Positions 24,595 to 32,238 of a DNA stretch of 64,000 nt are shown here, piece by piece. Each line of letters opens with the position of its first letter. Position 1 is the stretch's first letter. The notes below the pieces were generated by a model, which was given only the letters and a program-made list of their open reading frames with translations, had not been told where the DNA came from and did not search any database. Source of the stretch: Citrobacter tructae (lineage in GTDB: Bacteria > Pseudomonadota > Gammaproteobacteria > Enterobacterales > Enterobacteriaceae); assembly GCF_004684345.1 (NCBI RefSeq), contig NZ_CP038469.1:4278001-4342000 (forward strand), in the 5' to 3' direction. The position numbers and the translations under genes were made by a program.

Positions 24595-26754
24595 ATGCTA
24601 TTAGGGTTTTTTCGTAATTTGTTTCGCGTGCTTTTCCGCGTTCGCCTTACGGGTGATGTCAGTGCGCTACGGGGAGAACGCGTCTTAATCACTCCCAATC
24701 ATGTCTCTTTTATCGATGGTATGCTGCTGGCGCTGTTCTTACCTATTCGCCCGGTTTTTGCGGTTTACACCTCGATAAGCCAGCAATGGTATATGCGCTG
24801 GCTCACCCCACTGATTGATTTCGTGCCGTTAGACCCGACCAAACCAATGTCAATTAAACATCTGGTACGTCTGGTTGAGCAGGGACGCCCGGTGGTTATC
24901 TTCCCTGAAGGCCGTATTTCGACCACCGGTTCATTGATGAAAATCTATGACGGTGCCGGATTTGTCGCTGCGAAATCGGGCGCGACGGTGGTGCCTGTAC
25001 GCATTGAGGGTGCGGAGCTGAGCTATTTTAGCCGTCTGAAAGGTCTGGTTAAACGGCGCTTCTTCCCGCGCATTCAGTTGCACATCCTGCCGCCCACCAA
25101 GCTACCGATGCCGGAAGCGCCGCGCGCACGCGATCGCCGTAAGCTCGCCGGTGAAATGCTGCACCAGATTATGATGGAAGCGCGCATGGCCGTGCGACCG
25201 CGTGAAACGTTATATGAATCTTTGCTGTCGGCGAAATACCGTTTTGGCGCAGGCAAAAACTGCATTGAAGACGTTAATTTTATCCCGGACAGCTACCGTA
25301 AGCTTCTGACCAAAACGCTGTTTGTCGCACGCATTTTGGAAAAGTACAGCGTAGAAGGCGAGAAGATTGGCCTGATGCTGCCCAACGCGGGGATCAGCGC
25401 CGCCGTGATTTTTGGGGCCATTGCCCGTCGACGTATTCCGGCGATGATGAACTACACGGCGGGTGTGAAGGGATTAACCAGCGCCATTACCGCCTCCGAA
25501 ATCAAAACTATTTTTACCTCCCGCCAGTTTCTCGACAAAGGTAAGCTCTGGCATCTGCCGGAACAGCTTACCCAGGTGCGCTGGGTTTATCTGGAGGATT
25601 TAAAAGCCGATGTTACCTTTGGCGATAAGCTGTGGATTTTCTCTCATCTGTTGATGCCACATCTGGCGCAGGTGAAACAGCAACCTGAAGAAGCGGCGGT
25701 GATCCTCTTTACCTCCGGCTCTGAGGGCCACCCGAAAGGCGTGGTGCACAGCCACAAAAGTATTCTGGCGAACGTCGAGCAAATTAAAACTATTGCCGAC
25801 TTTACTGCTGACGATCGCTTTATGTCGGCGCTGCCGCTGTTCCACTCTTTTGGCCTGACGGTGGGGCTGTTCACGCCGCTGCTGACCGGTGCAGAAGTCT
25901 TTCTCTATCCCAGCCCGCTGCATTATCGCATCGTGCCGGAACTGGTTTACGACCGTAATTGCACTGTGCTGTTTGGCACCTCGACGTTCCTTGGCAACTA
26001 TGCGCGCTTTGCCCATCCTTATGATTTCCACCGCCTGCGCTACGTGGTGGCCGGGGCAGAAAAGCTGCAGGACACCACCAAGCAATTGTGGCAGGAGAAG
26101 TTTGGTCTGCGCGTGCTTGAAGGTTATGGCGTGACGGAGTGTGCGCCAGTGGTGTCGATTAACGTGCCGATGGCGGCAAAATCGGGCACGGTAGGGCGCA
26201 TTCTGCCTGGTATGGATGCCCGACTGTTGGCCGTTCCGGGCATTGAAGACGGTGGCCGTTTGCAGTTGAAAGGTCCAAATATTATGAGCGGCTATCTGCG
26301 CGTTGAAAAACCGGGCGTGCTGGAAGTGCCGACGGCAGAAAATGCCGAGGGCGAGGTTGAGCGCGGCTGGTATGACACCGGCGACATCGTGCGCTTTGAC
26401 GAGAACGGCTTCGTGCAGATTCAGGGACGCGCCAAGCGCTTTGCGAAAATTGCTGGAGAGATGGTCTCGCTGGAAATGGTGGAGCAACTGGCACTCGCGG
26501 TCTCCGCCGACAAAATGCACGCCACGGCTATCAAGAGCGATGCCAGCAAGGGTGAAGCACTGGTTCTGTTCACCACAGACAGCGAGCTGACGCGTGAAAA
26601 ACTGCTGCAGTATGCCCGTGTACACGGTGTGCCTGAACTCGCTGTGCCGCGTGATATTCGACACCTGAAACAACTCCCTCTGCTCGGCAGCGGTAAGCCG
26701 GACTTTGTAACGCTGAAAAGCTGGGTAGATGAAGCGGAAAAACAACATGCGTGA
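24595..26754 (+). CDS. aas: Bifunctional acyl-ACP synthetase / lysophospholipid acyltransferase Aas
   Basis: Aas re-acylates lysophosphatidylethanolamine in the inner membrane. The 719-residue protein has an N-terminal PlsC-type acyltransferase domain (HVSFIDGM with the HX4D motif, and FPEGRIS) and a C-terminal AMP-forming synthetase domain (ILFTSGSEGHPKG, GYGVTECAP, GWYDTGD). The ATG at 24595 gives the E. coli length and has GGGAG upstream; an in-frame codon at 24577 adds six residues. The end overlaps lplT by 8 nt, and the pair works as one recycling system. Confidence 0.97.
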   Translation: MLLGFFRNLFRVLFRVRLTGDVSALRGERVLITPNHVSFIDGMLLALFLPIRPVFAVYTSISQQWYMRWLTPLIDFVPLDPTKPMSIKHLVRLVEQGRPVVIFPEGRISTTGSLMKIYDGAGFVAAKSGATVVPVRIEGAELSYFSRLKGLVKRRFFPRIQLHILPPTKLPMPEAPRARDRRKLAGEMLHQIMMEARMAVRPRETLYESLLSAKYRFGAGKNCIEDVNFIPDSYRKLLTKTLFVARILEKYSVEGEKIGLMLPNAGISAAVIFGAIARRRIPAMMNYTAGVKGLTSAITASEIKTIFTSRQFLDKGKLWHLPEQLTQVRWVYLEDLKADVTFGDKLWIFSHLLMPHLAQVKQQPEEAAVILFTSGSEGHPKGVVHSHKSILANVEQIKTIADFTADDRFMSALPLFHSFGLTVGLFTPLLTGAEVFLYPSPLHYRIVPELVYDRNCTVLFGTSTFLGNYARFAHPYDFHRLRYVVAGAEKLQDTTKQLWQEKFGLRVLEGYGVTECAPVVSINVPMAAKSGTVGRILPGMDARLLAVPGIEDGGRLQLKGPNIMSGYLRVEKPGVLEVPTAENAEGEVERGWYDTGDIVRFDENGFVQIQGRAKRFAKIAGEMVSLEMVEQLALAVSADKMHATAIKSDASKGEALVLFTTDSELTREKLLQYARVHGVPELAVPRDIRHLKQLPLLGSGKPDFVTLKSWVDEAEKQHA

Positions 26755-27940
26755 GTCAGTACACACTAATACTTCAATCTGGTCTAAAGGGATGATGTCC
26801 GTTATCGCCGCGCAGTTTTTGTCGGCGTTTGGCGATAACGCGCTGCTGTTTGCTACGCTGGCATTGCTGAAGGAGCAATTTTATCCGGACTGGAGCCAGC
26901 CGATCCTGCAAATGGTGTTTGTGGGTGCTTACATTCTTTTTGCCCCTTTTGTCGGTCAGGTGGCTGACAGCTTTGCCAAAGGCAGGGTGATGATGTTTGC
27001 CAATGGCCTTAAGTTGCTGGGGGCGGCAAGTATTTGCTTCGGCGTTAATCCTTTTCTGGGGTATACGCTGGTGGGGGTCGGCGCGGCGGCTTATTCACCA
27101 GCCAAGTATGGCATTCTCGGAGAACTGACCACCGGCGACAAACTGGTAAAAGCCAACGGTCTGATGGAAGCCTCAACCATCGCCGCAATTCTACTGGGTT
27201 CCGTTGCTGGCGGCGTGCTGGCCGACTGGCATGTGATAGCCGCACTTTCTGTCTGCGCGCTGGCCTATGCGGGCGCCGTGGTGGCTAACTTGTCTATCCC
27301 CAAACTGGCTGCCGCGCGTCCGGGGCAGTCGTGGCATCTGGGGAAAATGACGCGCAGCTTCTTCTGTGCGGCGTCTTCGCTGTGGCGCAACGGTGAAACG
27401 CGATTCTCACTGGTCGGAACCAGCCTGTTTTGGGGCGCGGGAGTGACGCTGCGTTTTCTGCTGGTGCTGTGGGTTCCGGTAGCGCTGGGTATTACCGATA
27501 ACGCCACGCCGACCTATCTTAATGCCATGGTGGCTATTGGGATTGTGGTTGGGGCCGGTGCGGCAGCGAAGTTGGTGACGCTGGAAACGGTGTCTCGTTG
27601 TATGCCTGCGGGGATCCTGATTGGCGTCGGTGTACTGTTCTTGTCTCTGCAACATGCGCTGCTGCCGTCCTATGCGCTGCTGATGCTCATCGGTGTGCTG
27701 GGCGGTTTCTTTGTTGTGCCGCTAAATGCGCTACTGCAAGAGCGTGGTAAAAAAAGCGTGGGTGCGGGCAATGCCATCGCGGTGCAAAATCTGGGTGAAA
27801 ACAGCGCCATGCTGCTGATGCTTGGTATTTACTCGCTGGCGGTACTGGTAGGTATTCCGGCAGTTGCCATCGGTATTGGCTTTGGCGGACTGTTTACACT
27901 GGCGATTACGGCGCTGTGGATCTGGCAACGCCGTCATTAA
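26747..27940 (+). CDS. lplT: Lysophospholipid transporter LplT
   Basis: A 397-residue major-facilitator-type transporter with about 12 hydrophobic segments that flips lysophospholipids inward for Aas. Conserved stretches are QFLSAFGDNALLFA at the start and GAGNAIAVQNLGENSAML near the end. The ATG at 26747 lies inside the aas stop region, giving translational coupling and the E. coli length. REP-like DNA follows. Confidence 0.97.
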   Translation: MRESVHTNTSIWSKGMMSVIAAQFLSAFGDNALLFATLALLKEQFYPDWSQPILQMVFVGAYILFAPFVGQVADSFAKGRVMMFANGLKLLGAASICFGVNPFLGYTLVGVGAAAYSPAKYGILGELTTGDKLVKANGLMEASTIAAILLGSVAGGVLADWHVIAALSVCALAYAGAVVANLSIPKLAAARPGQSWHLGKMTRSFFCAASSLWRNGETRFSLVGTSLFWGAGVTLRFLLVLWVPVALGITDNATPTYLNAMVAIGIVVGAGAAAKLVTLETVSRCMPAGILIGVGVLFLSLQHALLPSYALLMLIGVLGGFFVVPLNALLQERGKKSVGAGNAIAVQNLGENSAMLLMLGIYSLAVLVGIPAVAIGIGFGGLFTLAITALWIWQRRH

Positions 27941-27961
27941 TATTAAATGCCGGTTGTCTGA

Positions 27962-27996
27962 GTAGGCCGGATACGGCGCTTAAACCGCCATCCGGC
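27962..27996. repeat. REP element between convergent lplT and tas
   Basis: GTAGGCCGGATACGGCG and the later CCGCCATCCGGC form a typical enterobacterial REP hairpin, 21 nt after the lplT stop and before the convergent tas gene. Confidence 0.85.
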
Positions 27997-28016
27997 AGAA
28001 CAACCGCATTACGCCA

Positions 28017-29057
28017 TCACGGTGCAGGATAGGTATAAACCTGATGCACTGCTTCAATCTCTGCCAGCACCTCTTCGCTTAACTGCAGATGCAAACTTTC
28101 AACGTTGGTTCTTAGCTGCTCCATGGTCGTCGCCCCCAGCAGGGTGCTGGCGACAAACGGCTGGCGACGCACAAATGCCAGTGCCATCTGCGCTGGATCC
28201 AGGTTATGGCGTTTGGCGATATCCACGTAAGCTGCGACGGCTTTTTGCGTCTGCTCACTGCTGTAGCGCGTGAAGCGGCTAAACAGTGTATTGCGCGCAC
28301 CGGCAGGTTTCGCGCCGTTGAGGTATTTACCCGTTAACGTGCCAAAACCCAGGCACGAGTATGCCAGTAGTTCAATGCCTTCGTACTGGCTGACTTCCGC
28401 CAGTCCCACTTCAAAGCTGCGGTTCAGCAGGCTGTAGGGGTTTTGGATAGTGACAATGCGCGGCAGATCGTGTTTATCCGCAAGATGCAGATAGCGCATC
28501 ACGCCAAATGCGGTTTCGTTGGACACGCCGATATAGCGAATTTTCCCGGCGCGCTGAAATTCGGTCAGGGCTTCCAGCGTTTCCAGCAGGGTGATCACCG
28601 GCGCGGAGTCCGTCCAACTGTAGCCCAGCTTGCCAAAGCAGTTGGTCGGGCGCTGAGGCCAGTGAACCTGATACAGGTCCAGATAATCAGTTTGCAGGCG
28701 TTTGAGGCTGTCGTTAAGCGCCTGACGAATGTTTTTACGGTCCAGCGCCTGATTAGGACGAATACCGCTGTCATTGTTACGCGACGGACCGCTGACCTTT
28801 GAGGCCACGATCAGTTTTTCACGGTTGCCGTGTTTGGCGAGCCAGTTGCCGACGTAGGTTTCCGTGAGTCCCTGGGTTTCAGGGCGCGGCGGGACCGGAT
28901 ACATCTCGGCAACGTCGATTAAATTGATGCCTTGTGCAACGGCATAGTCAAGCTGTGCATGTGCGTCGGCTTCGCTGTTTTGTTCACCAAACGTCATTGT
29001 GCCCAGCCCCAGTGTACTGACTTCCAGCGAGCTGTGGGGTATACGGTGATATTGCAT
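28017..29057 (-). CDS. tas: Aldo-keto reductase Tas
   Basis: A 346-residue NADPH-dependent aldo-keto reductase, the same length as E. coli Tas. Motifs: GLGTMTFGEQN at the N-terminus, NLIDVAEMYP with the catalytic Tyr, DYLDLYQVHWPQRP and the late cofactor site STLLGATTMEQL. E. coli Tas suppresses a tyrosine requirement during starvation; its natural substrate is not known. The gene stands alone, upstream of a REP and after the ygdR terminator. Confidence 0.96.
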   Translation of the reverse strand: MQYHRIPHSSLEVSTLGLGTMTFGEQNSEADAHAQLDYAVAQGINLIDVAEMYPVPPRPETQGLTETYVGNWLAKHGNREKLIVASKVSGPSRNNDSGIRPNQALDRKNIRQALNDSLKRLQTDYLDLYQVHWPQRPTNCFGKLGYSWTDSAPVITLLETLEALTEFQRAGKIRYIGVSNETAFGVMRYLHLADKHDLPRIVTIQNPYSLLNRSFEVGLAEVSQYEGIELLAYSCLGFGTLTGKYLNGAKPAGARNTLFSRFTRYSSEQTQKAVAAYVDIAKRHNLDPAQMALAFVRRQPFVASTLLGATTMEQLRTNVESLHLQLSEEVLAEIEAVHQVYTYPAP

Positions 29058-29132
29058 AGCCGTTTCCTTTTTATAATCACAACATAAGGATTATAAAAAT
29101 GGCTGAGGGAAGGGAAAAAGGGAAGCAAAATT

Positions 29133-29162
29133 GTTAAGGCCAGCAGCGTAGCTGACCTTAAC
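29133..29162 (-). terminator. Terminator of ygdR
   Basis: GTTAAGGTCAGC and GCTGGCCTTAAC (minus strand) form a 12-bp stem with one G-U pair, followed by AATTTTGC. It begins immediately after the ygdR stop. Confidence 0.75.
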
Positions 29163-29164
29163 CA

Positions 29165-29383
29165 TCAACGCTCAATAATTTGAGACACATCATCGCGGTT
29201 AATCTGCATCGCATTGCCTTGCTGATCGTGGTAGCTCACCAGACCGGTATCGTCATCAATTTCAGGTTTACCATCGGTCAGGATCATACGACCATCTTTT
29301 GTCGCCATTACATAATCACTGCTGCAACCAGAAACGGCAAAAGCCAATCCTACTGCGGAAATTAAAACTGCCCATTTTTTCAT
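29165..29383 (-). CDS. ygdR: Small DUF903 lipoprotein YgdR
   Basis: A 72-residue lipoprotein with a signal peptide and lipobox (AVSGC, Cys20), followed by a single DUF903 SH3-like fold (SDYVMATKDGRMILTDGKPEID). The cellular role is unknown. Its paralogue YgdI is encoded at 57549-57776 in this window. It is transcribed alone, between tas and ygdQ. Confidence 0.94.
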   Translation of the reverse strand: MKKWAVLISAVGLAFAVSGCSSDYVMATKDGRMILTDGKPEIDDDTGLVSYHDQQGNAMQINRDDVSQIIER

Positions 29384-29492
29384 CTATTTATCCTCACATG
29401 GCCTGCGTCTGACACTAGTTTAGTAATAACGCGAAGTTACGCCGGACAAAAGCAGTAAAATCTTAATCTGTGAGAACAAAAGGTGATGTGGG

Positions 29493-29520
29493 TCATCGCT
29501 CCCCTTGCAGGGAGCGATGA
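29493..29520. terminator. Perfect hairpin between ygdQ and ygdR
   Basis: TCATCGCTCCC and GGGAGCGATGA form a perfect 11-bp stem with a 6-nt loop, directly after the ygdQ stop. There is no T-run, so it may protect the 3' end of the mRNA rather than terminate by itself. Confidence 0.6.
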
Positions 29521-29526
29521 ATGGGT

Positions 29527-30240
29527 TCAGAGCGGGTTCTTTTTATTGCGCAACAGGTTCAGGGTCTCTACACCGATAGAGAAGAACATCGCGAAATAAA
29601 TGTACCCTTTCGGCACATGCACATCGAAACTTTCCAGAATCAGTGTGAAACCGACCAGAATCAGGAAAGCGAGCGCCAGCATTTTTACCGATGGGTGACG
29701 ATCCACGAACTCGCCTATCGGGCGTGCTGCAAACATCATCACACCGACGGCAATGACCACCGCCGCCATCATGATAAACAGATGATCGGACAAGCCTACT
29801 GCGGTGATGACGGAGTCCAGGCTGAAGATAATATCTAACAACATGATCTGCACAATTGCCCCCAGGAAAGAGGAGACGCGCGTTTTCAGCCCTTCTTCTT
29901 CACCTTCAATCGACTCATGGATCTCTTTACTGGCTTTCCAGATTAAGAACAATCCACCGAGTAGAAGGATCAGGTCACGTGCTGAGATCGCCTCGCCAAA
30001 TACCTCAAACAGTGGGTTTGTCAGACGTGTTACCCAGGCGATAGAGGCCAGGAGTGCCAGACGCATGATCATCGCTGCCGCCAGCCCGATACGTCGGGCA
30101 TGACTGCGTTGCGCGGTCGGGAGTTTGGCAACTACCAAAGAAAGGAAAATAATATTGTCGATCCCAAGAACGATCTCCAGCAGCGTCAGCGTACCGAGCG
30201 CCAGCCAGGCGTTAGGATCGGTTATCCATGCAAATAACAT
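29527..30240 (-). CDS. ygdQ: TerC-family membrane protein YgdQ
   Basis: A 237-residue TerC/YjbE-type inner-membrane protein with seven hydrophobic segments. Family motifs LEIVLGIDNIIFLS and DIIFSLDSVITAVGL carry intramembrane acidic residues that could bind metal ions. TerC relatives take part in manganese export or protein metalation; the role of YgdQ itself is not established. The start at 30240 gives the E. coli length (MLFAWITDPNAWLAL); an in-frame codon at 30258 would add six residues. Confidence 0.94.
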   Translation of the reverse strand: MLFAWITDPNAWLALGTLTLLEIVLGIDNIIFLSLVVAKLPTAQRSHARRIGLAAAMIMRLALLASIAWVTRLTNPLFEVFGEAISARDLILLLGGLFLIWKASKEIHESIEGEEEGLKTRVSSFLGAIVQIMLLDIIFSLDSVITAVGLSDHLFIMMAAVVIAVGVMMFAARPIGEFVDRHPSVKMLALAFLILVGFTLILESFDVHVPKGYIYFAMFFSIGVETLNLLRNKKNPL

Positions 30241-30315
30241 CGAACAAAGTCCTGCCAAAAAAAAGAAGCGCTAATTATAGGCGCGTAACGCGGCGGGTGA
30301 AAGGCCGCGCTGTGC

Positions 30316-31011
30316 CTATTGTGTCTGGAATAAAAAATGCCGCTCTAGCAGCGCGCGCGTGAAGTTCTTTTTCAGATAAAAACCGCGTGGTAAGGTCAGG
30401 ATAGGCTCACCATTTGCGCCAATGGCTTCGGTAAGTGCTTTTGCATTGGCGGCTTTTGGGCGTAGCTGTAACACTTCCCCATGGCGGGCGGTGATGCGTT
30501 CGACGTGGCCCAGTACGATCATGTCCATCAATTCTTCCCAGTCCAGGCGCAATTGCTGGTCTTCTTCTTCATTCGGACTCCACAGCAGCGGAGACCCCAC
30601 GCGCCGTTGTGCTAACGGGATACTACGCTCTCCTTCAACTGGCACCCACAGCACGCGTTTAAGCTTGTGGCGGACATGGCTGGTTTCCCACGTTACACCG
30701 GTATTGCCTGTTAACGGCGCTACGCAAACGAAGGTGGTTTCCAGCGGTTTTCCAAGACTGTCCACAGGGATCGTTTTCAGCTCCACACCCAGCGTGGCAA
30801 AATCCTGTTCCGGTTTGCTGCCTGCGCTGGCCCCGAGCCAAATCTCCAGCAGCACGCCGATCCAGCCTTTATCCCGCTTCAAATCTTTGGGAGTCACTAT
30901 CCCCGCCATTGCTGCCAGTTCCCCTAATGTATAACCCGAGAGCTGCCGTGCCTGGGCAAGCAATTGAGCCTCAGATTCAGGGGGGGAAAGCAGCGGCTGG
31001 AGTTTTGGCAT
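30316..31011 (-). CDS. mutH: Mismatch repair endonuclease MutH
   Basis: MutH nicks the unmethylated strand at hemimethylated GATC sites when activated by MutS and MutL. The 231-residue protein shows the catalytic DXn(E)XK arrangement (DFATLGVELKTIPV) and the later conserved RRVGSPLLWSPN region. It is two residues longer than the E. coli protein (229). Its upstream side is the long non-coding region with DnaA boxes. Confidence 0.97.
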   Translation of the reverse strand: MPKLQPLLSPPESEAQLLAQARQLSGYTLGELAAMAGIVTPKDLKRDKGWIGVLLEIWLGASAGSKPEQDFATLGVELKTIPVDSLGKPLETTFVCVAPLTGNTGVTWETSHVRHKLKRVLWVPVEGERSIPLAQRRVGSPLLWSPNEEEDQQLRLDWEELMDMIVLGHVERITARHGEVLQLRPKAANAKALTEAIGANGEPILTLPRGFYLKKNFTRALLERHFLFQTQ

Positions 31012-31695
31012 TGAGTTAACCCTTAGGCGAAAAAATGAACAATGATTTTATACCGAGTGGACAAAGTTTATCTTTTTCCACATGTTTTATTCAATTATCT
31101 GATTTATATTGATTTTTAGATTTCATTACGCAGAGTTGCGCAACAGTCGATTGGGTTTTCCAATTCTGGTCACTGACAATGAACAGGATCTTACACCATG
31201 TTATCCACAGAAAGATGGGATAACTGTGAAAAACCCCCACTACTGTTTCAATTTACAGCCTTGACGTGCGACGAAAATCGAATTTTCACACAAAATGTGC
31301 CTAACTTATTGGCACAATCTGTGGATAAATCCAACGCTGGTTGATCTTTCATCAGATCGAAGATCGCATGCGTGATGCACATCACGTTTCTGGGCGTTTA
31401 TTGGCTGTGAATGCTTTTAACTGAATGAATTTAGAAGACTAATTTTTATATGCGACCGCGGCCTTATTCAGACTGTTCCGGGTTTTCCCATAGTAATTCC
31501 GTACTTCTTCACAACTATATCCACAGAAAAGGTGAATAAAATCGCCTAAGTCGTCCATCCTCTGTTTATAACTCAGTCCTTTGCTGTGAGTTATTCAATT
31601 GTTATTAGAGCCTCGTGCGCTTCACAGAGTGGTTTACCGCCTCTCAGGAGTGTGAAACAATCGTTTATATATAAGGTTTATGTTGAGGTAGTCCG
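31012..31695. other. Non-coding mutH-rppH region, DARS2-like DnaA-reactivating locus
   Basis: No gene was found in these 684 nt. In E. coli the DnaA-reactivating sequence DARS2 is located between mutH and rppH (ygdP). Two perfect DnaA boxes lie in opposite orientation: TTATCCACA at 31201-31209 and its complement TGTGGATAA at 31320-31328. One-mismatch boxes are at 31074-31082 (TTTTCCACA) and 31517-31525 (ATATCCACA). Three GATC sites cluster at 31343-31365. DARS2 promotes ADP-to-ATP exchange on DnaA with IHF and Fis; I did not identify those sites with confidence. The rppH promoter must lie near the right end. Confidence 0.82.
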
Positions 31696-32226
31696 GTGAT
31701 TGATGACGATGGCTACCGCCCGAATGTAGGGATAGTAATTTGTAACCGCCAGGGGCAGGTCATGTGGGCCCGGCGATTTGGTCAGCACTCCTGGCAATTC
31801 CCGCAAGGTGGGATAAACGCGGGAGAGACAGCAGAGCAGGCGATGTACCGGGAACTGTTTGAAGAAGTGGGCCTCAGTCGTAAAGATGTCCGGATCCTTG
31901 CTTCTACTCGTAACTGGTTGCGTTACAAGTTACCGAAACGTTTGGTGCGTTGGGACACGAAGCCGGTTTGTATCGGCCAGAAACAAAAATGGTTTCTTCT
32001 GCAATTGATAAGCAGCGATGCTGAGATCAATATGCAAACCAGCAGCACGCCCGAGTTTGATGGCTGGCGTTGGGTGAGTTACTGGTATCCGGTTCGACAG
32101 GTGGTGTCATTTAAACGCGATGTCTATCGCAGGGTGATGAAAGAATTCGCAAGTGTTGTGATGGCGCTTCAGGAGAGTACCCCAAAGCCGCAAAGCGCAC
32201 CTGCGTACAGACGTAAAAGAGGTTAA
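31696..32226 (+). CDS. rppH: RNA pyrophosphohydrolase RppH
   Basis: RppH removes pyrophosphate from mRNA 5' ends and so triggers RNase E decay. The 176-residue Nudix protein has the complete Nudix box (GINAGETAEQAMYRELFEEVGL spans residues 38-59). The start codon is GTG at 31696; it gives the E. coli N-terminus (IDDDGYRPNVGIVICN) and length. ptsP begins 12 nt after its stop, so the two are co-transcribed. Confidence 0.97.
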   Translation: MIDDDGYRPNVGIVICNRQGQVMWARRFGQHSWQFPQGGINAGETAEQAMYRELFEEVGLSRKDVRILASTRNWLRYKLPKRLVRWDTKPVCIGQKQKWFLLQLISSDAEINMQTSSTPEFDGWRWVSYWYPVRQVVSFKRDVYRRVMKEFASVVMALQESTPKPQSAPAYRRKRG

Positions 32227-32238
32227 GCTACGCAAATT

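Noticed and set aside
25600..26766. A 388-codon minus-strand open frame inside aas.
   Set aside because: It is fully antisense to the conserved AMP-forming synthetase domain, with no recognisable domain or ribosome site.
31201..31328. DnaA boxes suggesting a replication origin.
   Set aside because: No AT-rich unwinding 13-mers or oriC neighbours (gidA, mioC) are present. The position between mutH and rppH fits DARS2, not oriC.
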